Shown: piece by piece, positions 1 through 8,599 of the stretch
Position numbering within the stretch: the stretch's first letter is position 1
How the letters are laid out: each line of letters begins with the position of its first letter
Assembly: GCA_017991315.1 (NCBI GenBank)
Contig: JAGOQS010000001.1
Coordinates: 310,001 to 374,000 of the forward strand
Origin: Ferrovibrio sp.
GTDB lineage: Bacteria > Pseudomonadota > Alphaproteobacteria > Ferrovibrionales > Ferrovibrionaceae
Direction: 5' to 3'
Length of the DNA stretch: 64,000 nucleotides
Notes under the pieces: model-generated
What the model was told of the DNA's origin: nothing
Databases searched by the model: none
What the model saw: the letters and a program-made list of their open reading frames with translations, nothing else
Made by a program: the position numbers and the translations under genes

Positions 1-490
1 CGGCATGCAGGTAGATGCCGTTGAGGTAATAGCGCGTCTCCTCGGTGGAGATCGCGAAGCGGGTCTTGTCCACCAGGCGGCGGAGCTGGTCGGCCGGCAG
101 CGGGAAGCTGTTCGGCAGCTCGCCCGGCGCCATCACCGGGAAATCTTCCTTCGGCAGGCAGGAGAGCTTGAAGCTGGAGCGGCCGGCGCGCAGTTCAAGC
201 CGCTGGTCGCCGGCGGAGTAGGTGAGTTCCACTTCCGAGCCATCGGGCAGCTTGCGCACGATGTCGTAGAAGGTATGGGCGGCAACGGTGGTGGCGCCCG
301 GTTTGCTCACCTTGGCGGCGAGTTTCTCCACCACGGCGATGTCGAGGTCGGTGGCGGTCAGCGCCAGCTTTTCGCCCTCGGCCTCGAGCAGCACGTTGGA
401 GAGGATCGGGATGGTGTTGCGGCGCTCCACCACGCTCTGCACATGGCTCAGGGCGGTCAACAGAACGGCACGCTCGATGGTGAGTTTCAT
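1..490 (-). CDS. dnaN: DNA polymerase III beta sliding clamp, 5' part only
   Basis: The minus strand encodes the N-terminal ~163 residues of the beta clamp, beginning MKLTIERAVLLTALSHVQSV at the ATG at 490; the rest lies left of the window. The clamp is a ring that tethers replicative polymerase to DNA. The sequence shows typical domain-I features: the RRNTIPILSNVLL stretch, the LTATDLDI strand, and LPKEDFP near residue 117. It lies downstream of dnaA in the usual dnaA-dnaN order, but a terminator-like hairpin sits between the two, so dnaN probably also has its own promoter in 491-585; a TATACT-like -10 lies on the minus strand at 545-550. Identity is secure; only the 3' end is missing. Confidence 0.97.
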   Translation of the reverse strand, partial: MKLTIERAVLLTALSHVQSVVERRNTIPILSNVLLEAEGEKLALTATDLDIAVVEKLAAKVSKPGATTVAAHTFYDIVRKLPDGSEVELTYSAGDQRLELRAGRSSFKLSCLPKEDFPVMAPGELPNSFPLPADQLRRLVDKTRFAISTEETRYYLNGIYLHA

Positions 491-587
491 GGCTGAAAAC
501 CGGGAATGTTGCCTCCCCCGGCGGCGGTTCCGCCGAGTCTGGCGAGTATAGCAAACGGAGACGGCGGAAGCTATTGAAACGCAACGC

Positions 588-624
588 AAAAACGGGCCGC
601 TGGGGATAATCCGGCGGCCCGTTT
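588..624 (-). terminator. Intrinsic terminator-like hairpin after dnaA
   Basis: The 11-base arms 590-600 and 614-624 are perfectly complementary. Read on the minus strand, the hairpin is followed by five T residues (592-588). It lies 34 bases past the dnaA stop. The loop contains TTATCCCCA on the minus strand (601-609), one mismatch from the DnaA-box consensus TTATCCACA. Confidence 0.75.
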
Positions 625-657
625 AAGTGGTTGATTTCTTAAGGAAATGTTACGCCG

Positions 658-2244
658 TCAGCCTTCCAGTTTGCGGCGCAGCAAATCGATATCCTCGGCA
701 AAGGCGCTGTCGATCTCGCGCAGCTCCTCGATCTTGCGCACGGCATGCATCACCGTGGTGTGGTCGCGGCCGCCGAACTTGCGCCCGATCTCGGGCAGGC
801 TGCGCGAGGTGAGCTGCTTGGCCAGATACATCGCCACCTGGCGCGGGCGGGCCACGGCGCGGGCGCGGCGCGGCGAATGCATGTCGGCGAAGCGGATCGA
901 GAAATGCTCGGCGACGCGCTTCTGGATTTCCTCGATCGTGACCTTGCGGTCATTGGCGCGCAGCAGGTCGGACAGCACTTCCTGCGCCGACTGCACGGTG
1001 ATCGGGCGGCCGACCAGGCTGGAATAGGCCGAGATGCGGTTCAGCGCGCCTTCCAGCTCGCGGATATTGGACGTAATGCGGCGGGCGAGGAAATCCATCA
1101 CCTCCGGCGGCACGCCGCGCAGGCCGCTGCGCTCCGCCTTGGCCTGCAGGATGGAAAGCCGCAGTTCGAAATCGGTCGGGTGGATATCCACCACCAGGCC
1201 CCAGCCGAGGCGCGAGCGCATGCGCTCCTCGATGCCCTCGAGATCGGACGGCGAGCGGTCGCCCGAAACGATGATCTGGCGGTTCTGGTCGCACAGCGCA
1301 TTGAAGGTGTGGAAGAACTCTTCCTGCGTGCTTTCCTTGCCGGCGATGAACTGGATGTCGTCGATCATCAGCACATCAACCGAGCGGAACTGCTCCTTGA
1401 ACGCCATCGTGTCCTTGAAGCGCAGCGCCCGGATGAACTGGTACATGAACTTCTCGGCCGAGAGATAGACCACGCGGCGCTCCGGGAAGCGCTGGCGGAT
1501 ATGCCAGCCGATGGCATGCATCAGATGGGTCTTGCCCAAGCCCACGCCGCTGTAGAGGAACAGCGGATTGTAGGCGACCTGCGGGCTTTCGGCGACGCGG
1601 AGCGCCGCGGCGCGGGCCAGTTCATTCGACTTGCCGGTGATGAAGCTGTCGAAGGTGAAGCGCGGATCGAGCGGCGCGGAAAGCTCGCGCTCGACATCGT
1701 CCATGTCGCGCGCCGGCATCGCCACGCCGCGTTCGGCGGCCACAGCGCGCTCGGAGAGGCGGTCGGCGCCATCGAAGCTGGCAGCAGGGCGCAGCAGCGA
1801 GGCCGGCTTGGCCGGAACTGCTGCCTGGGCCTGGCCGGGAACATTCGCCTGGGCGGCTGCGGCCGAACCCTGGGCGGCCGGTGCCGTGGCGGCAACACGG
1901 ACATGGATCAGCACCCGGCGCACATCCGGGTTTTCCAGCCGCCAGATTTCGCGCAGGCGTTCGCTGTAGTGGTTCGCCACCCAGTCGCGCATGAAGCGGG
2001 TCGGCACCGAAAGATGCACGTCGCCATCGCCCAGCGTCGCCTTGGCCAGTGCCAGCGGCTTGAGCCAGGAATTGAACGCCGCCTCGCCGAAGGCGACGCG
2101 GAGCCGACTGCGCACGCGCTGCCATTGCGGCTCCAGCGCGGCAGTGGCCTCGGCGGTGGTGTCGATCTGGATCTCGCTATCCTCGGGGCTGATGAGACCC
2201 TTGGTGGAGACGGATTTGGGCTGCGGCTGCGAAGACTTCACCAT
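658..2244 (-). CDS. dnaA: Chromosomal replication initiator DnaA
   Basis: A 528-residue AAA+ initiator that binds DnaA boxes and melts the origin. Domain I is at about 40-115, followed by an Ala/Pro-rich linker (116-190). The AAA+ core has Walker A GVGLGKTH (233-240), Walker B LMIDDI (292-297) and the RMRSRLGWGL arginine-finger segment (341-350). The C-terminal helix-turn-helix ends in the signature GGRDHTTVMHA (491-501). Family proteins are usually 450-520 residues, so the linker is slightly long. The start lies 9 bases after the stop of a rhodanese-domain gene, suggesting joint transcription. Identity is certain. Confidence 0.98.
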   Translation of the reverse strand: MVKSSQPQPKSVSTKGLISPEDSEIQIDTTAEATAALEPQWQRVRSRLRVAFGEAAFNSWLKPLALAKATLGDGDVHLSVPTRFMRDWVANHYSERLREIWRLENPDVRRVLIHVRVAATAPAAQGSAAAAQANVPGQAQAAVPAKPASLLRPAASFDGADRLSERAVAAERGVAMPARDMDDVERELSAPLDPRFTFDSFITGKSNELARAAALRVAESPQVAYNPLFLYSGVGLGKTHLMHAIGWHIRQRFPERRVVYLSAEKFMYQFIRALRFKDTMAFKEQFRSVDVLMIDDIQFIAGKESTQEEFFHTFNALCDQNRQIIVSGDRSPSDLEGIEERMRSRLGWGLVVDIHPTDFELRLSILQAKAERSGLRGVPPEVMDFLARRITSNIRELEGALNRISAYSSLVGRPITVQSAQEVLSDLLRANDRKVTIEEIQKRVAEHFSIRFADMHSPRRARAVARPRQVAMYLAKQLTSRSLPEIGRKFGGRDHTTVMHAVRKIEELREIDSAFAEDIDLLRRKLEG

Positions 2245-2253
2245 GGCGCGGCC

Positions 2254-2697
2254 TCAGCTCTGCGACCAGGCGAGGCCGGCGGCCTTCCAACCATTGAGGT
2301 GGCCACGCTGCTTCTGGGCATCCATGTCGCCCTCGAAGCCGCCAGCGATATTGTAGCAGGGGCCGAAGCCCGCGGCGGTCATGGCGATAGCCGCGGCGCG
2401 CGAGCGGGCGCCGGAACGGCAGAGGAAGTAAAGCGGCTGACCCGGCGCGATATTCTTTGCGCGCAGTTCGTCAGCGAAATGCGAATTCACGGTCATCTCG
2501 GGATACACTTGCCAGGAAATCAAAAGAGGAGACTTGGACAGAGCGTTCAGGTCGGGCGTGCCGACATAGCTCCATTCCGGCTTGGTACGTACGTCTATCA
2601 GAATTGCGGCCGGATCTTCCTGCAGCTTCGACCAGGTATCGTTCGGTGTGATATCGCCTGCATAGCTATCTACCCCCGTCGTTGCCGCCGCCTGCAT
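2254..2697 (-). CDS. Rhodanese-domain protein upstream of dnaA
   Basis: A single rhodanese domain of 147 residues. An aspartate-rich start (DTWSKLQEDPAAILIDVRTKPEW) leads to the active-site loop CRSGARS with its candidate catalytic cysteine, followed by AAGFGPCYNIAGGFEGDMD. Such domains move sulfane sulfur or act as sulfur-carrier partners; no substrate can be read here. The reading frame stays open upstream to 2841. The ATG at 2697 is preferred because GAGG lies five bases before it and the domain begins soon after. It is 9 bases upstream of dnaA, an unusual partner, so it may share the dnaA transcript. Function is inferred from the domain only. Confidence 0.88.
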   Translation of the reverse strand: MQAAATTGVDSYAGDITPNDTWSKLQEDPAAILIDVRTKPEWSYVGTPDLNALSKSPLLISWQVYPEMTVNSHFADELRAKNIAPGQPLYFLCRSGARSRAAAIAMTAAGFGPCYNIAGGFEGDMDAQKQRGHLNGWKAAGLAWSQS

Positions 2698-3224
2698 CCC
2701 CAACCTCGCGCCACGTGATTTGTAACTCGTTTTTGTCGTGCGTAACGCGCTGCCTGCGTCGCCATCACTGCTTGCAAAAAACACGTTCTCAACAAAAACG
2801 CGACCACTCACCCCCGCAAACCCAATAGCTTCAGCCTTCATTCATGTCGTCTGTTGCGGTCGGCGCGGCGACCGTTTCCTTATGAGCGCGGGCTTTCGAG
2901 AAGTCGAAAACGCACAAAGAAAACTCAATCACCGTACCGCCTGTCGCGTCATGTAATGTCAGCGTCCACCGCGAGGCAGCGGTGCATTAAAGGCAAAAAC
3001 GCCGGAGCGAAGCAAGCAGACTATTCGCGACTCCGGAAAATAATTTTTCGGTGTTGCAACATTAGAACTTGTCGCGTGGTTTTGCGGCATTTGATGCGTG
3101 TTCCATTCGATGCAAGGGAATTGTTGCCGCGCGAAAGAAACAGCAGTGAACATCGCTGCGCGGAGTCGCAACGCGCCATCTCGTTCATAAGGATAAGGCG
3201 GCGCCCAAGCCACGGCAGAAGCAC
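2698..3224. other. Gene-free interval upstream of the rhodanese-dnaA pair
   Basis: About 530 bases with no convincing gene. It is less GC-rich than its flanks and contains short A/T tracts and one hairpin-like TTTCGA/TCGAAA. I looked for TTATNCACA boxes and found no cluster, so there is no sequence support for calling it the replication origin. It presumably holds the rhodanese-dnaA promoter. Confidence 0.5.
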
Positions 3225-3268
3225 AAAAAAATATCGCCACGCACTTAGGGTTAAGTGCGTGGCGATAT
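3225..3268 (-). terminator. Rho-independent terminator of rpsT
   Basis: A perfect 17-bp stem (3231-3247 with 3252-3268) with a 4-base loop is followed on the minus strand by six T residues (3230-3225). It lies 48 bases beyond the rpsT stop. Confidence 0.93.
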
Positions 3269-3315
3269 CGGAATTTTTATGCGGGCGGCGACGGCCAGGC
3301 CGGCGCCAGCGCCGA

Positions 3316-3579
3316 TCAACCCATCGTCTTGATGGCGGCGTTCAGACGCGACAGCTTGCGCGAGGCGGTGCCCTTGTGGACCACGCCCTTGTTCACGCTC
3401 TTGTCGAGAGCCGGCTGCGCCAGCTTGAAGGCGGCCTGCGCGGCGGCCTTGTCGCCGCTGGCGATAGCGGTCTCGACCTGCTTCACGGCGCTGCGCACCT
3501 TGGTGCGGCGGGCGCGGTTGACGGCAGTGCGCTTCGGGGTTTGGCGGGCGCGCTTCTCCGCGGACTTATGCTGAGCCAT
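3316..3579 (-). CDS. rpsT: 30S ribosomal protein S20
   Basis: An 87-residue, strongly basic protein that binds 16S rRNA in the small subunit. The N-terminus [20 protein letters not shown] and the C-terminal [13 protein letters not shown] are characteristic of bS20, and the length is normal for the family. The start is the ATG at 3579; the open frame continuing upstream to 3756 has no S20 similarity and is rejected. It is monocistronic, with its own strong terminator. rpsT near dnaA is common in alphaproteobacteria. Identity is certain. Confidence 0.97.
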   Translation of the reverse strand: MAQHKSAEKRARQTPKRTAVNRARRTKVRSAVKQVETAIASGDKAAAQAAFKLAQPALDKSVNKGVVHKGTASRKLSRLNAAIKTMG

Positions 3580-3765
3580 GGATAGTGTATTCCAGTTGCT
3601 TGGATCGTGCCTTGCGGCGAAATCAGAGGGGCGCGTTATAGCCCCCATGCCCCCCGCCGTCAACCCCATGTGACGGCCTGTATTTTTCCGCCTTTGAGGT
3701 CCGCATCGGCGCGGGGCCTCGGGGCTGCCTTGCCGGGCTCGGCGGCGCTGGGGCATAGTGCCGCC

Positions 3766-4365
3766 ATGGGCGGATTTTCCTTTCCAGATGTGGGGCTTGT
3801 GGCCCAGGCGCTATGCCTGCTCGGCACCCTCGCCGGCTTGCTGCTGGCAGCCGGCAGTCCGCTGCCGGCGGCTTTCTTCTGGGCCATCGGCATCGGCCTG
3901 CAGGCGGCGCTGGCCGCGGCGGAACTGGCGGATCGCCTGGATCTGCCTGGAATCGCCGGCCTGTTGCCGCTGCTGCGGTTTCACAGCCTCACGCTGGGCG
4001 GCCTTGCCCTGGCACTGGGCGCCCTGCTCGGGCTGGTGCTGCCGCCGGGCAACAAACGCACCGGGCTGCTCACTGCCATCGGTATCGCGCTGCTGATCGC
4101 CGTGGCGGCGGAACGCCTGCCGCTGGGGTCGCTGCCGTTGCCGCTGATCGTGCTGGGCGTGCTGATGCTGGCGGTGCTGATCGGTCTGCGCCACCGTCCG
4201 GCCCCCGCTCGCTGGCTGCTGCTGGGCACATTATTATTGGCGCTGGCTGAACTGGCCCGCTACCGCTATCTCGGCGGCCTGCCGATCGCGCCCGAGGCGC
4301 TGGCGCGGCTCTGCCTCGGCGGCGGCTTCCTCTGTTGCGGGCTCGCGGCGCGAGCGACGCGGTAG
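3766..4365 (+). CDS. Hypothetical integral membrane protein
   Basis: A 199-residue, very hydrophobic protein with about six or seven predicted membrane helices and short polar loops, for example NKRTG near residue 105 and RHRPAPAR near 145. The ATG at 3766 is preferred because hydrophobic sequence starts there; the in-frame extension back to 3607 is Pro/Arg-rich and looks like non-coding sequence. I recognise no family. It stands alone between rpsT (divergent) and the uronate genes (convergent). It could be a small transporter or a membrane-anchored accessory protein. Confidence 0.7.
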   Translation: MGGFSFPDVGLVAQALCLLGTLAGLLLAAGSPLPAAFFWAIGIGLQAALAAAELADRLDLPGIAGLLPLLRFHSLTLGGLALALGALLGLVLPPGNKRTGLLTAIGIALLIAVAAERLPLGSLPLPLIVLGVLMLAVLIGLRHRPAPARWLLLGTLLLALAELARYRYLGGLPIAPEALARLCLGGGFLCCGLAARATR

Positions 4366-4383
4366 TTTGAGCAACACGCTAAA

Positions 4384-5235
4384 CTAGAAGCCATATAGTT
4401 CCGCCGGGTTGTCGACGAAGATGCGCCGCCGGTCGGCTTCGTTCGGCGCCCATTCCAGCATCAGGTCGAGCAGTTTGGCCTCGTCGGGATAGCCGAACTT
4501 GTCGGCCTGGGCATGGGGGAAGTTGCTGGCCCAGATCATGCGCTCGGGCGCGTGCCGCACCAGGGCAGAGGCAAGGGCGCCGACATCCTCATAGCGCGGC
4601 TTGCCGGCCTTCGAGGTTTCATACACGCCGGCCAGCTTGACCCAGACATTGCCGGTATCCACCAGGCGCAGCAGGCATTGGAAGGAAGGATGGTCCACCG
4701 GCACCGGATCGATGAACTTGCCGACATGGTCGATGATCACCTTGCAGGGCAGGCGGCGGATCATCGCTTCATGCTCAGGCAATTCACGGCCATTCAATTG
4801 CAGCAGGATGCTCCAGCCGAACGGTGCGATGCGGTTGGCCATTTGCTCGGCCACGTCCAGCCGCAGCATGCCGCCATAGAGGTTCATGGTGCGCAGCCCG
4901 CGCGCACCACCCTTGGTCAGGCGTTCAAGTTCGGCATCATTCACGCCGGGTTTCACCACCACCACGGCGCGGGCGCGCTCCAGGCCCAGTTCGGCGGTGC
5001 AATCCATCGCCAGGCGGTTGTCATCGCCATAGGCATTGGCCTGCACCACGATCACGCGCTCGATGCCCAGCCAGTCCATCACCTGGCGATATTCGGCCAC
5101 GCTCACTGCCGGCGGCGTCGGCGTGTTCGGCAAAGCCGTGTAGCTATCGGAATAGAAATGGATATGGCTGTCGCAGGCGCCCTTGGGCATCACAAGCTTC
5201 GGCTTCGGGCCGGTGAAGACACGGGTATAGGTCAT
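4384..5235 (-). CDS. Amidohydrolase-family lactonase/isomerase, probably D-galactarolactone isomerase
   Basis: A 283-residue TIM-barrel protein of the COG3618 amidohydrolase group. It has the N-terminal DSHIHFYSD (22-30), barrel strands VIVVQANAYG and VIIDHVGKF, and C-terminal WASNFPHAQ (235-243). In the related pyrone-dicarboxylate hydrolases the last motif carries a catalytic Asp; here it is Asn238. From memory of the family, an Asn at this position is found in the Agrobacterium galactaro-lactone isomerase. It follows udh by 44 bases, and uronate dehydrogenase produces an aldaro-1,5-lactone, which this enzyme would isomerise to the 1,4-lactone. A simple lactonase is the alternative. Confidence 0.75.
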   Translation of the reverse strand: MTYTRVFTGPKPKLVMPKGACDSHIHFYSDSYTALPNTPTPPAVSVAEYRQVMDWLGIERVIVVQANAYGDDNRLAMDCTAELGLERARAVVVVKPGVNDAELERLTKGGARGLRTMNLYGGMLRLDVAEQMANRIAPFGWSILLQLNGRELPEHEAMIRRLPCKVIIDHVGKFIDPVPVDHPSFQCLLRLVDTGNVWVKLAGVYETSKAGKPRYEDVGALASALVRHAPERMIWASNFPHAQADKFGYPDEAKLLDLMLEWAPNEADRRRIFVDNPAELYGF

Positions 5236-5279
5236 GGTCGCAACCCCGATACTATGTGTGCGGCTATTTCTTCAGGCGC

Positions 5280-6095
5280 CTACTTCTTCAGACGGGCGAG
5301 ATCGCCGGAGAATTCCTGGGAGCAGAACGGGCTGCCGCCCTGGAAATAATCGCCGATGGGATCGGCGGGGAGGGCTTTCTGCGCTTCCAGCGCTTCCGCC
5401 GCGAAAGCCTCGGACTGGCCTTCCGGCCTATAGCCGAGGCTCAAGGCATGGCTGTTGTCCCACCAGGCGCGCTTGTTATCCGACATGCCATAGACGACTT
5501 CATAGACCAGGCCGGGCTTTTCCAGGCCGATGCGGATGAGCTGCACCAGGTCGGCGGGTTTCAGCCAGATCGCCAGGCGGCGCTCGTCGATCGGCTTGTC
5601 GCCGAAATTGCCGATGCGGATGCTCAGCACGCCCAGGCCATGCTTGTGGGCATAGAGCGAGCCGAGGCCCTCGCCAAACAGCTTGGACAGGCCATAGCGC
5701 GTATCAGGCAATGGCACGGCCTCGATGCCGATTTTCCGCTGGCGCGGGTGGAAGCCCATCACATGGTTGGAGGAGGCGAAGACCACGCGCTGCACACCCT
5801 GGCGCCGCGCGGCTTCAAACAGGTTGTAGCAGCCGATGATATTGGCGTTGAGGATGGTGTCCCACGGCCCTTCCACGGAAAAGCCGCCCAGATGCACGAT
5901 GCCATCCACGCCCGCGCAGGCTGTTTCCACGGCGGCGGCATCGGCCAGATCGGCGGCGATGAAGCGTTCGTCTGGCCCAAGGTCGGCCGGCGCCTTGATG
6001 TCGCTTAAGATCAGCTCGGGGTAGAGCGGCTTGAGCAACGGGCGCAGGCGGCTGCCGATGCCGCCGGCGGCGCCTGTGAGCAGAACGCGCTTCAT
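5280..6095 (-). CDS. udh: Uronate dehydrogenase (NAD-dependent)
   Basis: A 271-residue short-chain (extended-type) dehydrogenase. The NAD loop TGAAGGIG is at residues 7-14. VDGIVHLGGFSVEGPWD and ANIIGCYNLFEAAR follow, then FASSNHVMGF with the active-site region and YGLSKLFGE carrying the catalytic Tyr-x-x-x-Lys. AWWDNSHALSLGYRP near the C-terminus is typical of bacterial uronate dehydrogenases. These oxidise D-galacturonate or D-glucuronate to the aldaro-lactone, the first step of oxidative hexuronate catabolism. It lies between a FadR-type regulator upstream and the lactone enzyme downstream. A strong family match; substrate preference is not visible. Confidence 0.88.
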   Translation of the reverse strand: MKRVLLTGAAGGIGSRLRPLLKPLYPELILSDIKAPADLGPDERFIAADLADAAAVETACAGVDGIVHLGGFSVEGPWDTILNANIIGCYNLFEAARRQGVQRVVFASSNHVMGFHPRQRKIGIEAVPLPDTRYGLSKLFGEGLGSLYAHKHGLGVLSIRIGNFGDKPIDERRLAIWLKPADLVQLIRIGLEKPGLVYEVVYGMSDNKRAWWDNSHALSLGYRPEGQSEAFAAEALEAQKALPADPIGDYFQGGSPFCSQEFSGDLARLKK

Positions 6096-6210
6096 CGGTC
6101 TTCACTCCCCAGTTATTGCCGCACCATTTTTTCGATCAGGGCTTGCGGCATAGTATGTCTTCTTCCGGGCAATCCACCAGCAGCGTCAGCCTGGCTGACT
6201 TGGGCCAAGG

Positions 6211-6939
6211 CTATGGCGGACTGGCGGCACTCTGTTCCATCGCCTTGCGCAGCCGCTCGCGGCTGTTGCTCAGGTGCAGCCGCATCGCCGAGCGGGCGGC
6301 GTCGCTGTCCTGGCGCAGGATCGCCTGATAGATGTCTTCATGCTCGCGGTTGACGCGGCGGAGATATTCGCTGCGGTCGTCGGCGAAGAAGCGGAAGGTT
6401 TGCAGCCGGGTACGCGGAATCATCAGCGCGCCGAGATAGCTGAACAGATGCGTGAAATGCGCATTGCCGGTGGCTTCGGCGATGGTGCGGTGGAAATCGA
6501 GATCCGGCGCCACGGCATCCTCGGAAGCCGCGATGGCGGCCTCCATGCGGTCGAGCGCCACACGCATCGCCTCCAGATGCGCCTCGCCGCGCCTTTGTGC
6601 CGCCAGCGCGCAGGCTTCCGCCTCCAGCGCGATGCGCAGTTCCAGCACACTGATCACTTCCTTCAGCAGGTCGAGATTGGCTTCATCGATGCGGAAGGGC
6701 TGGGTGAGGGCATCGGCCTGCACGAAGGCGCCGACACCCTGCTGCGTCGTGACCATGCCGGCGGCGCGCAGCGAGGAAATCGCCTCGCGCACCACGGTTC
6801 GGCTGACGCCGAATTCTCCGATCAGTTCCTGCTCGCTCGGCAGCTTGTCGCCGGGCTTCAGCATGCCCTGGGCGATCCGCCCGGTGAGGGTGCGGGTGAG
6901 CTGCGAGGTCAGGGTTTCTCGTCGGCGCAGAGCCGTCAC
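6211..6939 (-). CDS. GntR/FadR-family transcriptional regulator of the uronate genes
   Basis: About 242 residues: an N-terminal winged helix with GDKLPSEQELIGEFGVSRTV and REAISSLRAAGMV, and a C-terminal all-helical FCD ligand domain with DLDFHRTIAEATGN, whose Asp and His are usual metal/ligand residues. The GTG at 6939 is chosen because GGAGG lies six bases upstream; the open frame reaches a TTG at 6975 without such a site. It is transcribed away from the TRAP genes and toward udh. FadR-type proteins next to udh usually respond to uronate or its products; repression of both flanking units is inferred. Confidence 0.87.
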   Translation of the reverse strand: MTALRRRETLTSQLTRTLTGRIAQGMLKPGDKLPSEQELIGEFGVSRTVVREAISSLRAAGMVTTQQGVGAFVQADALTQPFRIDEANLDLLKEVISVLELRIALEAEACALAAQRRGEAHLEAMRVALDRMEAAIAASEDAVAPDLDFHRTIAEATGNAHFTHLFSYLGALMIPRTRLQTFRFFADDRSEYLRRVNREHEDIYQAILRQDSDAARSAMRLHLSNSRERLRKAMEQSAASPP

Positions 6940-6965
6940 GATATCCTCCGAATGACCGGCTAACC

Positions 6966-7063
6966 TGTATGACAAGTGGGGGTGCGTGTAAAGTCATCGT
7001 ATACGTTTTAGTTGGTTTTACTAAATTCTTGACGGCGAGCCGGCGGTCACTTGTATGATGACA
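6966..7063. promoter_or_regulatory. Divergent promoter/operator region, FadR-type regulator and TRAP genes
   Basis: Two related motifs lie 80 bases apart. ACTTGTCATACAG is on the minus strand (6965-6977), just upstream of the regulator RBS. ACTTGTATGATGACA is on the plus strand (7049-7063). The second overlaps a TATGAT -10-like hexamer (7054-7059), with TTGACG at 7029-7034, a longish 19-base spacing. A perfect CGTATACG palindrome lies between them (6998-7005). Operator function is inferred. Confidence 0.45.
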
Positions 7064-7118
7064 CAACAATATGCCGGCGACTCAGCAGAACCAGACCGGC
7101 GTGCAACAGGAGGAAATC

Positions 7119-8084
7119 ATGCACAAGCTTATTGCCGCCGCGGTCCTCGCGGCGCTGGCTGCCACGGGTGCGACCGCCAAGGAATTCCGCTCATCCGATG
7201 TTCATCCCATGGATTACCCCACCGTTCAGGCGGTGGTGCATATGGGCAAGCTGATCAACGAGCGCACCACCGGCAAGCATAGCGTGAAGGTGTTCGGCCA
7301 GAGCGTGCTCGGTTCGGAGAAGGACACGATCGAGCAGACCAAGATCGGCGCGCTCGACATGGTGCGCGTCAACATTTCCGCCTTCAACAACATCGTGCCG
7401 GAAACCAACGTGCCGGCGCTGCCCTTCGTGTTCAAGTCGAAGGCGCATATGCGCAAGGTGCTGGATGGCGCCGTGGGCGACGACATCCTCAAGGCGCTGG
7501 AAGCCCAGGGCTTCATCGGCCTGGCCTTCTACGACAGCGGCTCGCGCAGCTTCTACACCACCAAGAAGCAGATCAAGACCGTGGAAGACATGAAGGGCAT
7601 GAAGATCCGCGTGCAGCAATCGGATATGTGGGTGGCGATGATGCAGGCGCTGGGCGCCAATGCCACGCCGCTGCCCTATGCCGAGGTCTATACCGCGCTG
7701 AAAACCGGCGTGGTGGATGGTGCAGAGAATAACTGGCCGTCCTATGAATCCTCGCGGCATTATGAAGTGGCGCAGACCTATTCGATCACCGAACATTCGA
7801 TGGCGCCGGAACTGCTGGTTTTCTCCAAGCGGGTCTGGGATGGCCTGCCGGTGAATGAGCGCGACATCATCCGTCAGGCGGCGAAGGATTCTGTGCCGGT
7901 GATGCGGAAATTGTGGGACGACCGCGAGGCGGCGGCGGAAAAGACCGTCACCGCCGGCGGCGCCAAGATACTCACCGATGTCGACAAGAAGGCTTTCGCC
8001 ACTGCCATGCAGCCGGTCTATGCCAAGTTCGCGGCGGATGCCAAGCTGCAGGATCTGGTGAAGCGCATCCAGGCCATCGACTAA
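7119..8084 (+). CDS. TRAP transporter solute-binding protein, DctP family (probably hexuronate)
   Basis: A 321-residue periplasmic binding protein. It has an N-terminal signal peptide (MHKLIAAAVLAALAATGATA) with cleavage near residue 20. The DctP core includes IRVQQSDMW and ALKTGVVDGAENNWPSY (around residue 210), which carries the Asn/Trp region typical of sugar-acid binders. The ATG at 7119 has CAGGAGG six bases upstream, so the extended frame from 7071 is rejected. It heads a dctPQM operon divergent from the uronate regulator; context points to galacturonate or glucuronate uptake. Confidence 0.9.
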   Translation: MHKLIAAAVLAALAATGATAKEFRSSDVHPMDYPTVQAVVHMGKLINERTTGKHSVKVFGQSVLGSEKDTIEQTKIGALDMVRVNISAFNNIVPETNVPALPFVFKSKAHMRKVLDGAVGDDILKALEAQGFIGLAFYDSGSRSFYTTKKQIKTVEDMKGMKIRVQQSDMWVAMMQALGANATPLPYAEVYTALKTGVVDGAENNWPSYESSRHYEVAQTYSITEHSMAPELLVFSKRVWDGLPVNERDIIRQAAKDSVPVMRKLWDDREAAAEKTVTAGGAKILTDVDKKAFATAMQPVYAKFAADAKLQDLVKRIQAID

Positions 8085-8089
8085 GCCAA

Positions 8090-8599
8090 ATGCTGGGTTT
8101 GCTGCGTTTCATCACGCCGCTTAACGCCACGATTGCGCGCCTGTGCATGATCGTGGCGGTATGCGGCCTGTTCGCCATCGTCGGCGTGGTGGCGTTGCAG
8201 GTCTTTGGCCGCTATGTGCTGAACGACACGCCGACCTGGGCGGAAAGTCTGGCGCTGGTGCTGATCCTCTATGTCACCATGCTTGGCGCGGCAGTGGGCG
8301 TGCGCGATGCGGGCCATATCGGCCTGGAATCGCTCCTCGCCATGCTGCTCCCCGAAGCGCACCGGATCTGGGTCGAAATCCTGATCCATGTCCTAGTGGC
8401 CTGTTTCGGCATCGCCATGGCCTGGCATGCTGGCGAACTGGCGGCTTCCGTGATGCCCTACAAGATTCCCAATCTCGGCCTGCCGGAAGGCATCAACCAT
8501 GTGTCGTTGAGCCTCGCCGGCGGGCTGATCGTGCTGTTCTCGATTGAACATATCCTGGCGCTCCTGGCGGGCGAGAAGGTGCGTCCGGCATGGCATTGA
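8090..8599 (+). CDS. TRAP transporter small permease, DctQ family
   Basis: 169 residues with four membrane helices, at about 15-40, 50-70, 90-110 and 135-155. The RYVLNDTPTWAESLALVLIL segment after helix one is typical of DctQ. It couples with DctM in sodium-driven solute import. The ATG at 8090 lies six bases after the dctP stop; the longer open frame from 7913 would overlap dctP out of frame and is rejected. It overlaps the next gene by ten bases, suggesting translational coupling. Confidence 0.9.
   Translation: MLGLLRFITPLNATIARLCMIVAVCGLFAIVGVVALQVFGRYVLNDTPTWAESLALVLILYVTMLGAAVGVRDAGHIGLESLLAMLLPEAHRIWVEILIHVLVACFGIAMAWHAGELAASVMPYKIPNLGLPEGINHVSLSLAGGLIVLFSIEHILALLAGEKVRPAWH

Noticed and set aside
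745-2718. 657-codon plus-strand open frame opposite dnaA
   Set aside because: It mirrors dnaA on the other strand; composition is His/Arg/Ala-rich with no family motif, as expected for antisense frames in GC-rich DNA.
2698-3224. Replication origin next to dnaA
   Set aside because: No cluster of TTATNCACA boxes and no clear AT-rich unwinding region; the alphaproteobacterial origin is often not next to dnaA.
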